Origin: Thermostichus sp047462415
Lineage (GTDB): Bacteria > Cyanobacteriota > Cyanobacteriia > Thermostichales > Thermostichaceae
Assembly: GCF_047462415.1 (NCBI RefSeq)
Contig: NZ_JANSJE010000021.1
Span: forward strand, 1-51,663
Reading direction: 5' to 3'
DNA length: 51,663 bases
In this document: positions 6,732-16,333 of the stretch, in pieces
How the letters are laid out: every line of letters starts with the position of its first letter
Numbering within the stretch: position 1 is the stretch's first letter
Made by a program: the position numbers and the translations under genes
The notes under the pieces: generated by a model
Seen by the model: the letters and a program-made list of their open reading frames with translations, nothing else
The model's database searches: none
Told to the model about the DNA's origin: nothing

Positions 6732-9164
6732 TTAAGTCAACAAAGCCGGCCCCAAAAGACGGGCCTGGCGTTCTTCCAGTATGCGACGCAGGCGGGGCCA
6801 CTGCTGCAGCTCCGGGTCTTGGGCAATGAGCTGCTCTGCTGCCTGGCGGGCCAACTGCAGCACCTCTTGGTCATCCATGAGGCTGGCCAGAGCAAAATCG
6901 GGCAGTCCCGACTGGCGGGTGCCCATCACCTCCCCAGGGCCGCGGAAGCGCAGATCCATCTCGGCAATGAAAAAGCCATCGTGGGACTGCTCCAGGACTT
7001 TTAGCCGGCGCAGGGCCTCTTCGCTTTGGGATCCCGTCATCAGGATGCAGTAGGCCTGGTCGGATCCCCGCCCCACCCGCCCCCGCAGTTGGTGGAGCTG
7101 GGAGAGGCCAAAGCGCTCAGCATGCTCCACCAGCATCACCGAGGCGTTGGGCACATCCACCCCCACTTCCACCACTGTGGTGGAGACGAGGATATCCAGC
7201 TCCCGCCGGCGGAAAGCTTCTATGACGGCGTCCTTCTCGCTGCTGGTCAGACGCCCGTGCAGCAGGCCCACCCGGAACTGGGGGAAGACCTTCTCCTGCA
7301 GGCGCTGGTGTTCCTCAATGGCGGACTTGAGATCCAGCTTCTCGGACTCTTCAATCAAAGGCAGCACTACGTAGGCCTGCCGCCCCTGGGCAATCTCCCG
7401 CTCCATCAGCCGCACCACCTGCAGGCGATCCCCCGGTCGAGCCACCACCGTGTGCACCGGCTTGCGCCCCGGGGGCAACTCGTCAATTTGGGTAACATCC
7501 AGATCCCCGTGCAGGGCCAGGGTAAGGGTGCGGGGGATGGGGGTGGCCGTCATGGTCAGGACATCGGGGTGATCCCCTTTCTGTTGCAGGGCAGCCCGCT
7601 GTTCGACGCCAAAGCGGTGCTGCTCGTCGATAACCACCAAGCCCAGGTTGCGAAACTGCACCGCCGGCTGGATGAGGGCATGGGTGCCAACCACTAGGGG
7701 CAGCTCCCCGGTCTGCAACTGCCGTAGGATCTCGCGCCGCTTGGCGGGGGGTGTGGAGCCGGTCAAAAGTTCCACAGGCACTTGCAGTTGGCTGAGCCAC
7801 TCCACCAGCTTGCGGTAGTGCTGCTCGGCCAAGACCTCCGTGGGAGCCATGAGGGCCGTCTGCCAGCCCGACTGGATGGCCGCCAGCAAAGCCGCCACCG
7901 CCACCACAGTTTTGCCGGATCCCACATCCCCCTGCAGCAGGCGGTTCATGGGCAAGGGATCCCGCAGATCCGCCAGGATCTCGTCGATGGCCCGCTGCTG
8001 GGCAGCGGTCAGCTGGAAGGGCAGGATTTGGTAGAAGCGGTCCAAGAGCTCTCCTCTAGCTGGCTGGTAGCGGGGGACAGCCTGGGCCTGGGCGCGGTAG
8101 CGCTGCCGCCGCTGCAAGAGGCTAAGTTGCAGGTAGAAAAACTCGTCGAACACCAGCCGCCGCCGGGCCTGGGCCAGCAGCTCTTGTGTCTTGGGAAAGT
8201 GGATCTGCTGCAGGGCAAGGGGCAAGTCCAACAGCTGCAACTGCCGCTTCAGGGGCTCCGGCAAGGGATCCTCCACCAAGGCGGCTGCCGGCAGGGCGAG
8301 CTGGACGGCTTTGCGCACCAGATCGGCGGGGATCCCTTCTGAGAGGGGGTAAACGGGTAGGATCTTGCCCAACCTCTCCAGATCCTCGCCCTCTCCCCCC
8401 AGCACCTCCAGTTGCGGGTTCTCCAGTGTCAAGCCCAAGCGGCCCTTTTTCACCAGACCGCTGGCCGCCACCACTGCCCCCTTGGGGTATTGCCGCTCCA
8501 GGGCCGCCTGCCAACTGCGCTGGGCAAATTGCCGCCCGCTGTAGAAGCGGCTGAGGGTGACTACGCCGCTTTTGTCGGCAAGCTTGAGGTTGAAGATGGT
8601 CAGCAAGGGGTTTTTGGGGCTGGTAAAGCAACTGCAGCTTTTCACCGTCCCCACCAGGGTAACCGTCTCCCCCACCTTGGCCTGGCGGATGAGCACGCGG
8701 CGGGAATAGTCCAGGTGATCCCGTGGGAAGTAGTAGAGGGCATCGCGCACAGTGTGCAGGCCCAGTTGCGCCAGTTTCTCCGCCGACTTGGGGCCAATGC
8801 CCTTGAGAAATTGCAGCGGCTGCTCCAAGCTAAGGCCCTTGGGCAGGGGCAAAGCAGGGCTAGGGGGGGCAGAGTGGACTTGTTCTTGCTGGCGACGCAG
8901 CCGCTCCAGCCAGCGGCGGGTTTCCGCCACCAGGTGCTGCCGCTCCGGCAGCTCTAGCTGGGGGTAGAGGCGATAGCGGGATCCCAGTTCTTTCCACCGC
9001 CGCCGGTCATCCCCATCCAGGATCCAGCCAGCGGGGGGATCCTGGCCAAACACACTCTGCAAAAATTGGGAGAAGGTCTGCTCTCGCCCCCGCAGGTCGG
9101 TAAACCCCACTTCTGCTTCCAGAGAAAGGGCGCGCTGAACCCGCTGTAGATCCACCTGGCTCAA
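6732..9164 (-). CDS. recG: ATP-dependent DNA helicase RecG
   Basis: 810 residues. RecG remodels stalled replication forks and Holliday junctions. After a cyanobacterial N-terminal extension (~1-115) come a helix-hairpin-helix-like FLKGIGPKSAEKLAQLG (119-135), the wedge/OB domain (~160-260), then the superfamily 2 helicase core: Walker A GDVGSGKT (412-419), DEQH box (513-516), TATPIPRT, and the motif VI region QLRGRVGRGSDQAYC. The longest reading begins with TTG at 9164; a GTG at 9152 is also possible, and neither has a strong ribosome site. purL follows after 11 bases. Confidence 0.95.
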   Translation of the reverse strand: MSQVDLQRVQRALSLEAEVGFTDLRGREQTFSQFLQSVFGQDPPAGWILDGDDRRRWKELGSRYRLYPQLELPERQHLVAETRRWLERLRRQQEQVHSAPPSPALPLPKGLSLEQPLQFLKGIGPKSAEKLAQLGLHTVRDALYYFPRDHLDYSRRVLIRQAKVGETVTLVGTVKSCSCFTSPKNPLLTIFNLKLADKSGVVTLSRFYSGRQFAQRSWQAALERQYPKGAVVAASGLVKKGRLGLTLENPQLEVLGGEGEDLERLGKILPVYPLSEGIPADLVRKAVQLALPAAALVEDPLPEPLKRQLQLLDLPLALQQIHFPKTQELLAQARRRLVFDEFFYLQLSLLQRRQRYRAQAQAVPRYQPARGELLDRFYQILPFQLTAAQQRAIDEILADLRDPLPMNRLLQGDVGSGKTVVAVAALLAAIQSGWQTALMAPTEVLAEQHYRKLVEWLSQLQVPVELLTGSTPPAKRREILRQLQTGELPLVVGTHALIQPAVQFRNLGLVVIDEQHRFGVEQRAALQQKGDHPDVLTMTATPIPRTLTLALHGDLDVTQIDELPPGRKPVHTVVARPGDRLQVVRLMEREIAQGRQAYVVLPLIEESEKLDLKSAIEEHQRLQEKVFPQFRVGLLHGRLTSSEKDAVIEAFRRRELDILVSTTVVEVGVDVPNASVMLVEHAERFGLSQLHQLRGRVGRGSDQAYCILMTGSQSEEALRRLKVLEQSHDGFFIAEMDLRFRGPGEVMGTRQSGLPDFALASLMDDQEVLQLARQAAEQLIAQDPELQQWPRLRRILEERQARLLGPALLT

Positions 9165-9253
9165 GTTGCTTCTGGGTTGGCTGCCGGTAGTATCCTTTAT
9201 CCAACTTTAGCCAATGGCAAAGCGTCCCAGGCGCAGCCCCTGGGCCTCAACTC

Positions 9254-9281
9254 AAAAGGGCCTGCTCTATAGGACAGGCCC
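9254..9281 (-). terminator. Intrinsic terminator after psaM
   Basis: On the minus strand GGGCCTG (9281-9275) pairs with CAGGCCC (9264-9258) around a ten-base loop, followed by TTTT. It ends the short psaM transcript before recG. Confidence 0.75.
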
Positions 9282-9317
9282 CCGGATCCAGAGCAACCTT
9301 ATTCTTCCAGATGGAAA

Positions 9318-9410
9318 CTAGCTGCGGGCCAGGGCGGATCCCAGCAGCACGGCCATCACTGCCGGCACCAGGGCAATGGCCAGGATGGTGAAAACTTGCG
9401 CGTCGGTCAT
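9318..9410 (-). CDS. psaM: Photosystem I subunit M (PsaM)
   Basis: A 30-residue, single-helix protein starting MTDAQVFTILAIALVPAVMA. The early TDAQ/SDTQ motif followed by one hydrophobic helix with a central proline matches PsaM, a peripheral photosystem I subunit near the trimer interface. The ATG at 9410 follows TTTTAGGAG with proper spacing. The gene stands alone between recG and glyA and has its own terminator. PetM and other one-helix proteins were considered but lack this start. Identity rests on a short sequence, so it is good but not certain. Confidence 0.82.
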   Translation of the reverse strand: MTDAQVFTILAIALVPAVMAVLLGSALARS

Positions 9411-9559
9411 AGCCAACTCCTAAAACAAACCCAGTGCTGTAAACCTGCCCCTCACTTTACCCCGGCTGGTGACCAGACCTGGGGCCCAAAAACATTCTTT
9501 ACAAAGCGGCCTTTGGTTCTGCGCTTAGCCGCTGCGGGATCCCCTGGCCTGTGTTACGA

Positions 9560-9595
9560 TGTTGCTTCGCAACGCTGTTGCGACCGCAGGGTAAT
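9560..9595 (+). other. Small inverted repeat in the glyA leader
   Basis: The segment GTTGCTTCGCAACGCTGTTGCG contains overlapping stems (TTGC/GCAA and CGCAAC/GTTGCG). A diverged relative, ATTGCTACGCAACGCTGTCACG, occurs near 19300. It may be a leader structure or a repeat fragment; no function can be assigned. Confidence 0.35.
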
Positions 9596-9637
9596 TCTGG
9601 CCTTTTTTTCTTTGCAACGTTTGCTCTTGGCGTCACC

Positions 9638-10963
9638 ATGGTAGCCGCCCCCCACAGCCTAACCACTCCCCGGGACAACCTGGCCATTTTGGCCGAAACG
9701 GATCCCATCGTCTACCGCCTCATCCAGCAAGAACTCAACCGCCAGCGGGATCACCTGGAGATGATTGCCAGCGAGAACTTCACCTCGCCGGCCGTCCTGG
9801 CGGCGCAGGGCTCGGTGCTTACCAACAAGTATGCAGAGGGGCTGCCCGGCAAGCGCTACTACGGCGGCTGCGAATTTATCGACGAGATCGAACAACTGGC
9901 CATCGACCGCGCCAAGCAACTGTTTGGGGCGGCCCACGCCAATGTCCAGCCCCACTCCGGTGCCCAGGCCAATTTCGCGGTTTTCTTGGCTCTGCTGCAG
10001 CCAGGAGACACGATCATGGGCATGGATCTGGCCCACGGCGGCCACCTCACCCACGGCTCGCCAGTTAATGTCTCCGGCAAGTGGTTCCGCGTGGTGCACT
10101 ATGGCGTGGATCCGCAGACGGAGCGGATTGATTTTGACCAGGTGCGGGATCTGGCCCTGCAGCACCGGCCTAAGCTGATTATCTGCGGCTACTCCGCCTA
10201 CCCGCGGACAATTGATTTTGCTGCCTTCCGCGCCATTGCCGATGAGGTGGGGGCCTATCTGATGGCAGACATTGCCCACATCGCTGGCCTGGTGGCCACT
10301 GGGCACCACCCCAACCCCGTGCCCCTCTGCGATGTGGTAACCACCACCACCCACAAGACCCTGCGGGGGCCGCGCGGGGGGCTGATTCTCACCCGCGACC
10401 CGGAATTGGGCAAAAAGCTGGACAAGGCGGTGTTCCCCGGCAGCCAAGGGGGGCCTTTGGAGCATGTCATTGCCGGCAAGGCAGTGGCCTTTGGAGAAGC
10501 CCTGCAGCCCAGCTTTGCCCAGTACTCAGCCCAGGTCATTGCCAATGCTCAGGCACTGGCAGCAACGCTGCAACGACGGGGCATCCGGTTGGTTTCGGGG
10601 GGCACCGACAACCACCTGATGTTGCTGGATCTGCGCTCGGTCTCGGCAGTGCTGGAGAAAAACGGAGCGGCGGATCCGGTGATGACGGGCAAGCGGGCGG
10701 ATCGCCTGATGGAAGAGATCCACATTACTGCCAACAAAAACACCATCCCCTTTGACCCGCAGCCGCCCTTTGTGGCCAGCGGCCTGCGCCTGGGATCCCC
10801 GGCCTTGACCACCCGCGGCCTGGGCGCAGCAGAATTTGAGGAAATTGGGGAAATTATTGCCGATTGCCTGTTTCAACCGGGGGATCTGGCTGTGCTCGAA
10901 AACTGTCGCCGGCGAGTGGCCCAGCTCTGCCGCCGTTTTCCGCTCTACCCCCAGTTGGGATAA
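9638..10963 (+). CDS. glyA: Serine hydroxymethyltransferase
   Basis: 441 residues. A PLP enzyme that interconverts serine and glycine while charging tetrahydrofolate with a one-carbon unit. It matters for photorespiration and purine synthesis. Seen: EMIASENFTS (41-50), YYGGCEFID, the cofactor stacking segment, DIAHIAGL (211-218) and the Schiff-base lysine K240 in TTTTHKTLRGPRGG. The start is taken at the ATG at 9638, where homology to the family begins; the longer in-frame reading from 9551 adds 29 atypical residues. The next gene begins 25 bases downstream. Confidence 0.95.
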   Translation: MVAAPHSLTTPRDNLAILAETDPIVYRLIQQELNRQRDHLEMIASENFTSPAVLAAQGSVLTNKYAEGLPGKRYYGGCEFIDEIEQLAIDRAKQLFGAAHANVQPHSGAQANFAVFLALLQPGDTIMGMDLAHGGHLTHGSPVNVSGKWFRVVHYGVDPQTERIDFDQVRDLALQHRPKLIICGYSAYPRTIDFAAFRAIADEVGAYLMADIAHIAGLVATGHHPNPVPLCDVVTTTTHKTLRGPRGGLILTRDPELGKKLDKAVFPGSQGGPLEHVIAGKAVAFGEALQPSFAQYSAQVIANAQALAATLQRRGIRLVSGGTDNHLMLLDLRSVSAVLEKNGAADPVMTGKRADRLMEEIHITANKNTIPFDPQPPFVASGLRLGSPALTTRGLGAAEFEEIGEIIADCLFQPGDLAVLENCRRRVAQLCRRFPLYPQLG

Positions 10964-10987
10964 CCGCAGTCCTCTCCGCGGCTTGCC

Positions 10988-12091
10988 ATGCCCTACTTGG
11001 TTGCCTTTCTCGCTGCTGCCTGTGTGGTTCTGTGGGCAACCCCAATGGTGAAGGCGGTCGGGATCCGCAGCGGCCAGTTGGATTTTCCCGATGAGCGTAA
11101 GATCCACCGGCAGCCGATGGTGCGCCTAGGGGGGGTCTCTATCTTTTTTGGCAACCTGGTGGCACTACTCTTGCTCTGGGGAGCCGGAGCCTTCGCCGGC
11201 TTGCGCACCGAGCAGGAGTACGAGATCTGGGGGGTGACGATCGGCGGCGTTTTGTTTTTTTTGATTGGCCTGGCCGACGATCTGTTTCAGTTGTCGCCCT
11301 TTTCCCGCCTGGCGATGCAGTTTGGGGTGGCTGCCGCCGCCTGGGGAGTGGGGGTGCGCATCGAGTTCATTAATCTACCGGGGATCGGCATCTGGCCCTT
11401 CCCGGTGTGGCTGAGCCTGCTGATTACCCTGCTGTGGCTGGTGGGGATGGCCAACGCCATCAACTTCATGGACGGCCTGGATGGCTTGGCGGCAGGGGTG
11501 TCAGGGATCGCGGCAGTCGTGATGCTGATGGTAACGCTGCTGCTGGATCGGCCGGCGGCGGCCATGCTGGCGGCAGCCTTGGCAGGGGCCTGCCTGGGCT
11601 TTTTGCGCTACAACTTCAACCCGGCTCAGATCTTCATGGGAGATGGGGGAGCCTACTTTTTGGGCTTTACCCTGGCCGGGATCGGGGTCATTGGGGTGGC
11701 CAAGGGGGTGACCACGCTGGCGGTGGCCCTGCCGTTTTTTATCCTCGCCGTGCCAATCCTGGATATGTCTGCCGTCATCCTCAAGCGGCTGGCCAGGGGC
11801 AAGTCCCCCTTTCATCCCGACAAGGGCCACTTGCACCATCGCCTGCTCAAAGCCGGCCTGTCGCAGCGGCATTCAGTGCTCTTGATCTACGCCATGACCC
11901 TCTGGGGGGGATCCCTGGCCTTGGCCTTGGCCGGCCTGCCGGCAGGGGGCACCTACCTGGGCGGCGCCTCGCTGCTGTTGGCGGGAGTAAGCTGGGGGGC
12001 CTGGCAACGCCAGCGTCAGCGGCAACGGTCTTTGGCTGCTGAAGATACCGAGGTTCAAGCAACAGATTCAGTTAATTCAAAAAAGGATTAA
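10988..12091 (+). CDS. Polyprenyl-phosphate GlcNAc-1-phosphate transferase (WecA/MraY family)
   Basis: 367 residues with about ten membrane segments. The family transfers a UDP-sugar phosphate onto undecaprenyl phosphate at the cytosolic membrane face. Seen: DD pair in LADD (D97, D98), NAINFMDGLDG (156-166), the FMGDGGAYFLG metal motif (217-225) and HPDKGHLHHRLL (276-287). The HLHH pattern favours the WecA/TagO branch (GlcNAc-1-P transferase for surface polysaccharide) over MraY. The C-terminus is a basic, soluble tail. It follows glyA by 25 bases on the same strand and may be co-transcribed; no strong ribosome site precedes the ATG. Confidence 0.88.
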   Translation: MPYLVAFLAAACVVLWATPMVKAVGIRSGQLDFPDERKIHRQPMVRLGGVSIFFGNLVALLLLWGAGAFAGLRTEQEYEIWGVTIGGVLFFLIGLADDLFQLSPFSRLAMQFGVAAAAWGVGVRIEFINLPGIGIWPFPVWLSLLITLLWLVGMANAINFMDGLDGLAAGVSGIAAVVMLMVTLLLDRPAAAMLAAALAGACLGFLRYNFNPAQIFMGDGGAYFLGFTLAGIGVIGVAKGVTTLAVALPFFILAVPILDMSAVILKRLARGKSPFHPDKGHLHHRLLKAGLSQRHSVLLIYAMTLWGGSLALALAGLPAGGTYLGGASLLLAGVSWGAWQRQRQRQRSLAAEDTEVQATDSVNSKKD

Positions 12092-12152
12092 GCCTGGGTT
12101 GTTCCCAGCCGCCCGCCTGCCTAGACTGGAAGAGATCTCCTCTGCCGCCTTG

Positions 12153-12722
12153 ATGATGCGTCCTACACCGGAGCTGGCGGCCCTTTTGCGCCGCACTGCT
12201 GATCGCCTACAGGCCCAGCACTGGGGCTTTTGGGATCGCGAGTACTGCTGGCGGGATAGTACTCGCTGCAATTGCGGCCTGCTGGTGCGGGAAGCCCTGG
12301 GCTGGAATCAGCAGCAGCTTAGCCTGCGCATCCACCGCGGCACCTGGCGCTCCATTGCCCAAACGGCCTACCGCACTGCTGCCCTTGTCCTGAGGGATCC
12401 CTGGGAAGCCCAGTGTGAGACCACGGGCCTGCGGCTGGGATATGTGTTTGAGAAGATGGCAGAGCTGGGGTTTGACCGGCCGGAAGACTTTGCCGCCCTG
12501 GAAGAGCTGAGCGATCCGGTTATCCTGGCCCGCCTGGCTGCAAAAGGGGTGGAGCCGCTGCGGCGCGACCAGGCAATTCATGTGGCCCTCTACATGCGGG
12601 AGCTAGCCGACTGGATTGAGGAACAACTGCAGGCGCAAGCTCAGCTCAGCCACCTGACCCAACCTCTGCCCAAAGCCAAAGCACCAGAGGTGGGCGTCCG
12701 CCAGCCGCTACACCTGCGGTGA
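12153..12722 (+). CDS. Conserved hypothetical protein
   Basis: 189 residues if it starts at the first of two ATG codons (12153, 12156); a TTG at 12099 would add 18 residues. It is soluble, helical and rich in tryptophan and arginine, with a cysteine pair in STRCNCGLL near residue 50. I recognise no catalytic motif. It follows the sugar-phosphate transferase by 61 bases in the same direction and ends just before a C-rich hairpin repeat that may terminate the run. Confidence 0.65.
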   Translation: MMRPTPELAALLRRTADRLQAQHWGFWDREYCWRDSTRCNCGLLVREALGWNQQQLSLRIHRGTWRSIAQTAYRTAALVLRDPWEAQCETTGLRLGYVFEKMAELGFDRPEDFAALEELSDPVILARLAAKGVEPLRRDQAIHVALYMRELADWIEEQLQAQAQLSHLTQPLPKAKAPEVGVRQPLHLR

Positions 12723-12746
12723 GGTTGCCTACAAAGCGCTCTGGTG

Positions 12747-12782
12747 CCCTCACCCCCAGCCCCTCTCCCAAAGGGAGAGGGG
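12747..12782. repeat. C-rich hairpin repeat, single copy
   Basis: CCCTCACCCCCAGCCCCTCT is completed by CCCAAAGGGAGAGGGG, forming a 9-10 bp stem (12760-12782). It is the same unit as at 4313-4434. It lies between a rightward hypothetical gene and leftward apt, again between convergent genes. Confidence 0.75.
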
Positions 12783-12911
12783 AGATGGGAAGCATAGCAA
12801 GGCCGTCGCCCTGCTATCTGCAGCCCAAGATGAGGGGTGTAGAACCGCGCATCCAGGCCCAACTTCCTGCCCACAGGGATCCAGAAGAATTTCCTCGTTC
12901 TGTTTGGGAGT

Positions 12912-13439
12912 TCAGTTGGATTCGTCCACCATCACCACATGGGTGGGGATCTCAGGGGGCAGGAGCTTGCGGCCCGACAAGAAAGCCAGCTCGATCAAGA
13001 AGGCAAACCCCCCCACCTCAGCCCCGCTCTGGGCCACCAATTGGGCGGTGGCGGCGGCGGTGCCCCCGCTGGCGATGACATCATCTACGATCACCACTCG
13101 GTTGCCGGGGCGCAGGGCGTGGGCATGAAGTTGCAGCTGGTCTTGGCCGTATTCCAGGCTGTAGATTTGGCTGAGCACCGGCGGCGGCAACTTGCCCGGC
13201 TTGCGAACCGGGACAAATCCCAAACCCAGATGCTGAGCCAAGGCAGCTCCTAAAATAAAGCCGCGCGACTCGATGCCCACCACATAGTCCAGGGATCCCA
13301 TGGCAGCGGTGCCGGCGGCCAATTGTTCAATAGCAGCCCGGAAGCCTGCTGGATCCTGCAGCAGGGGTGTCATATCCCGAAAGAGGATCCCGGGTTTGGG
13401 AAAATCGGGCACCAAGCGGATGAAGGCGCGCAAATCCAT
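12912..13439 (-). CDS. apt: Adenine phosphoribosyltransferase
   Basis: 175 residues, a normal length. Salvages adenine to AMP with PRPP. Seen: the N-terminal IRLVPDFPKPGILFRD signature, GIESRGF (55-61) and the PRPP-binding loop VVIVDDVIASGGT (115-127). The ATG at 13439 follows GAGGAAAACAGG, and homologues begin here; an in-frame extension to 13481 is unlikely. It is flanked by genes in the opposite direction and is probably monocistronic. Confidence 0.95.
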   Translation of the reverse strand: MDLRAFIRLVPDFPKPGILFRDMTPLLQDPAGFRAAIEQLAAGTAAMGSLDYVVGIESRGFILGAALAQHLGLGFVPVRKPGKLPPPVLSQIYSLEYGQDQLQLHAHALRPGNRVVIVDDVIASGGTAAATAQLVAQSGAEVGGFAFLIELAFLSGRKLLPPEIPTHVVMVDESN

Positions 13440-13619
13440 CCTGTTTTCCTCGTTGGCCAGTGGCTTGGCGAAAGAACGCAACCCATCATACCCACTTCAG
13501 CTTAAGGGCAGATGGGATCCCTTTTTGTCCGTTCGGCAGCGGGGAAGATTTTTTATAATTGGCAGGGCTAGGAGCCGCGGCTTACCTGGTCTTTCTGTTC
13601 CTGACCTCGGAGACTTCTC

Positions 13620-14057
13620 ATGCGCTATTACATGGCCATCGACTCCAATCCCCTGGCAAGTTTGCCGCTGGCTCTGTTTGGGGTGGGCAGTGAGTCGGCT
13701 TACGTCGATCTGCTGCAGGACAAGTTAATTGTCCGGGCGGGCAACCTGTTCAACGAAACCTTCTCCCTGAGTGAGTTGGGACAAGGGGAGCGCTTCTCTT
13801 GGCCCTGGTTCTACGGCCTGGGCGTGCGTACCGATTTCCAGGGGCTGGTGGGCGCGGTAACCAGCACCCAGGGGGTGGTTGCCATCCCGCTGCTGCAGGA
13901 AAAGACCCTCTTCATCCCTCTGCTGGGGCCGCTGGGTCTGCAAGTACCCTGCAAAAAGCTGGTCTTCAGCCTCAAGGATCCAGACACGTTCCTGGCCAAC
14001 TTCAATCAGGGTCGCCCCGAGGTGAACGCCGGCCCGAAAAATCTGGTGATTGAGTGA
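13620..14057 (+). CDS. Hypothetical protein
   Basis: 145 residues with no motif that I recognise. It reads as a soluble beta-rich protein (alternating hydrophobic stretches such as VVAIPLL and LFIPLLGPLGL), without signal peptide or clear membrane segment. The ATG at 13620 has no strong ribosome site; a second ATG lies four codons on. A perfect TATAAT at 13554-13559 is a likely -10 box, with only a poor -35 at suitable spacing. It is convergent with the NHL lipoprotein gene, 27 bases apart. Confidence 0.65.
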   Translation: MRYYMAIDSNPLASLPLALFGVGSESAYVDLLQDKLIVRAGNLFNETFSLSELGQGERFSWPWFYGLGVRTDFQGLVGAVTSTQGVVAIPLLQEKTLFIPLLGPLGLQVPCKKLVFSLKDPDTFLANFNQGRPEVNAGPKNLVIE

Positions 14058-14084
14058 GTAAGGGATCCCCCAGACGGCGACGGG

Positions 14085-15980
14085 TCAAGGGCCTACAGGA
14101 GTTGGGGTAGCGCGCCCAGAGGCGACACGGCTTATGCGACGCAAGCCCGGCAAGCCAGGGTCCACCACCACCACACTGCCATCCGGTAAGACCACCAAGC
14201 CGGCAGGCTGCTGGAAGCGGGCCGCCGAGGTGGGGCCGTCCTGCCAACCAGGCTCATTCTGTCCGGCCAGGGTGGAAACTTGTCCCCCAGGCTGAAGCCG
14301 CCGAATGCGCTGGTTATCTCGGTCGGCCAGCCAGAGGACGCCTGAACTATCGAAGGCCAGCCCGGCGAGAGAGCGAAAACGGGATTCCGCCAGGGGGCCA
14401 TCGCGGTAGCCCGCCTCTGGATCCGATTGGGTGGTCAGTTGTCCGGCAACAGACAACAGGCGCAGGCGATGCTGATCGGCAATCCAGAGATTCCCTTCCC
14501 TGTCCACCGCCAGGGCCGTGGGCTGCAGGAGCTGGGCCCGCTCTGCCGGGCCATCGGCGGATCCCGGCTGGCCGGTGCCGGCAACCGTGGCCACCTCACC
14601 TGCAGGGGTGATGCGGCGGATGCGGCGGTCGGCACGGTCGGCCACGTAAACGCTACCATCTGAACCCAAGGCCAGGCCAAAGGGCTCGCGAAACTGCGCC
14701 TGGTCACGCTCCCCATCGCGGTAGCCGGCTACACAAGTGCCGGCAAAGGTGGTTACCTGCCGCTGAGGGCTGATGTGGCGTAGGCAGTGGTTGCCGCTGT
14801 CGGCCACCCACAATCCCCCTTTGGGATCCCAGAGCAGCCCCTGTGGGGAGTCGAACTCAGCTTGGTCCGCTGCTCCGTCGCGGCGGCCTGCTTGGCCTGT
14901 GCCGGCCCAAACTTCCAATTCCCCCTCTGGAGAAAGCCGGAAAATCCGGTGCTGAGCTGGGTCGGCTAAGTAGAGGGAGCCCTCTGGATCCACGGCAATG
15001 CCCCCGATCTGCTGTAGGTAGATTCTGGACTCGCTGCCGGTGTTGCCTGACGGATCTGCTGCAGGCGCCGTGCGGCCATCCAACAAGGTTTCCACCACCC
15101 AAGCCGACGCTGCCGGAGCAGTGGGAGTGGGGGCGGGAGTCGCCACAGGCCAATCATAGACCAGTGTACCCAGCCCCTGCCCTGCAGCATCGGCAACAGC
15201 GACCCAAACGGAGCCGGAAAGAGAAGAAGGCGGCATCACCGCCAGACGGTCACCGCTGCGGGAGCGGATCTCCCCCCTCAGGAGGCGCTCGGGATTGGCG
15301 GCTGAAGCAAACAAAACCGTTTCTGCCCGCTCCAGATTTTCTCCCGACAACAGCAGCGGCTGGCCAGGCGCCGGCACCCCCGAGCCCGTGTGCAGCAGCG
15401 GCACCCCCACCTCGGAGAGCACCAACATGGCCAGGCGGCGATTGGCCCCGCCAGAGCCCCCAGAGCGGGCAGAAAGGGTCAGGGATCCCTTTCCTTGCGC
15501 CAAGGTGGTGGATCCCCGGTAGGCGACGGCGCTGAGCTCCGCTTCGCCGGCGGGCGGGTTGGTAAAGGTGAAGGTGGCCGGTTGCCCTGGGCGCAGGGGC
15601 GCGGTGGCGGTCTGGCGATAGCTGCCCAGGGTAATGCTCAAGTCGATCCCTTCCACTCCTGGCCAGGTGGGGGTGCGGGCCAGCCAGCGATCCACCTCTG
15701 AAGCCGGGAGCTGGGCCACCAGATCGGATCCCTGTTCCTGGAGCAGCAAAACGATGCGATTGTTGGGCACCGCCAGACCCGCTTGGCGGGCCTGTTCGAG
15801 CGTGAGGGCAAAGGCGGAGGGGGTGAGGGGAGTTGGAGTGGAAACCGGCTGCAGGGCAGAAGGGGGAACGACGCTGGGAGACAAATTAGAGGAAGAAAGC
15901 TCGCCGCAGGCCGAGAGGGCCAGCACCAGGGCACTCAGCGCCGGCAGAGATAGCGGTGCAGGGGAAACCCGTCGTGGCAT
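14085..15980 (-). CDS. Lipoprotein with NHL-type beta-propeller repeats
   Basis: 631 residues. The N-terminus is a lipoprotein signal ending in the lipobox LSAC (Cys 25), so the protein should be lipid-anchored outside the cytoplasmic membrane. A low-complexity Ser/Pro linker follows, then a domain with an IPT-like segment (LLLSGENLERAE), and from about residue 315 to the end five to six NHL repeats with the pattern G-[LIV]-x-[LIV]-D-x-x-G-x-[LIV]-[WY]-[LIV]-A-D. NHL propellers usually serve as binding platforms; no catalytic residues are evident. The ATG at 15980 puts the signal peptide at the start. Partner and substrate are unknown. Confidence 0.85.
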   Translation of the reverse strand: MPRRVSPAPLSLPALSALVLALSACGELSSSNLSPSVVPPSALQPVSTPTPLTPSAFALTLEQARQAGLAVPNNRIVLLLQEQGSDLVAQLPASEVDRWLARTPTWPGVEGIDLSITLGSYRQTATAPLRPGQPATFTFTNPPAGEAELSAVAYRGSTTLAQGKGSLTLSARSGGSGGANRRLAMLVLSEVGVPLLHTGSGVPAPGQPLLLSGENLERAETVLFASAANPERLLRGEIRSRSGDRLAVMPPSSLSGSVWVAVADAAGQGLGTLVYDWPVATPAPTPTAPAASAWVVETLLDGRTAPAADPSGNTGSESRIYLQQIGGIAVDPEGSLYLADPAQHRIFRLSPEGELEVWAGTGQAGRRDGAADQAEFDSPQGLLWDPKGGLWVADSGNHCLRHISPQRQVTTFAGTCVAGYRDGERDQAQFREPFGLALGSDGSVYVADRADRRIRRITPAGEVATVAGTGQPGSADGPAERAQLLQPTALAVDREGNLWIADQHRLRLLSVAGQLTTQSDPEAGYRDGPLAESRFRSLAGLAFDSSGVLWLADRDNQRIRRLQPGGQVSTLAGQNEPGWQDGPTSAARFQQPAGLVVLPDGSVVVVDPGLPGLRRISRVASGRATPTPVGP

Positions 15981-16333
15981 GATGCAGCTTATCCTCTCCC
16001 CCAAACTGGGAAATGGCGGGAACCCAAACCTCCATATCTGTCTTCCTCAGCGTACGAGCTGGCGAAAACTGCCCAGCACCTTCCCTGCTGCAGGAGCCAG
16101 CCCGGCCAATGCCTCAGGCCCTGAACTGCATTTCTATTCATAACCAACTGCCCTCACCCACAGGTGAGTTACACTCCTCACTCTTTACATCCTTACTCAA
16201 ATCCCCGCCGAAAAGCCAGATGGCAGTTGGGTGCTTGCCAAGTTGTGTCTGCGTTTGTCTGCTCAAGTGTCCAGATCGGGATCCCAGCCTCTTCGAGCAG
16301 AAGCATCCGGCACGGTGGAAGACTGTCGCTAAC
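15981..16333. other. Intergenic region without recognised gene
   Basis: This stretch separates the starts and ends of two leftward genes for exported proteins and presumably carries the lipoprotein gene's promoter. I see a 9-bp inverted repeat (CCAACTGCC near 16145 and GGCAGTTGG near 16224) about 70 bases apart, but no convincing coding frame, RNA gene or terminator. Confidence 0.5.

Noticed and set aside
9318..9410. PetM, PetN or a PSII one-helix subunit
   Set aside because: The TDAQ start and helix pattern fit PsaM better.
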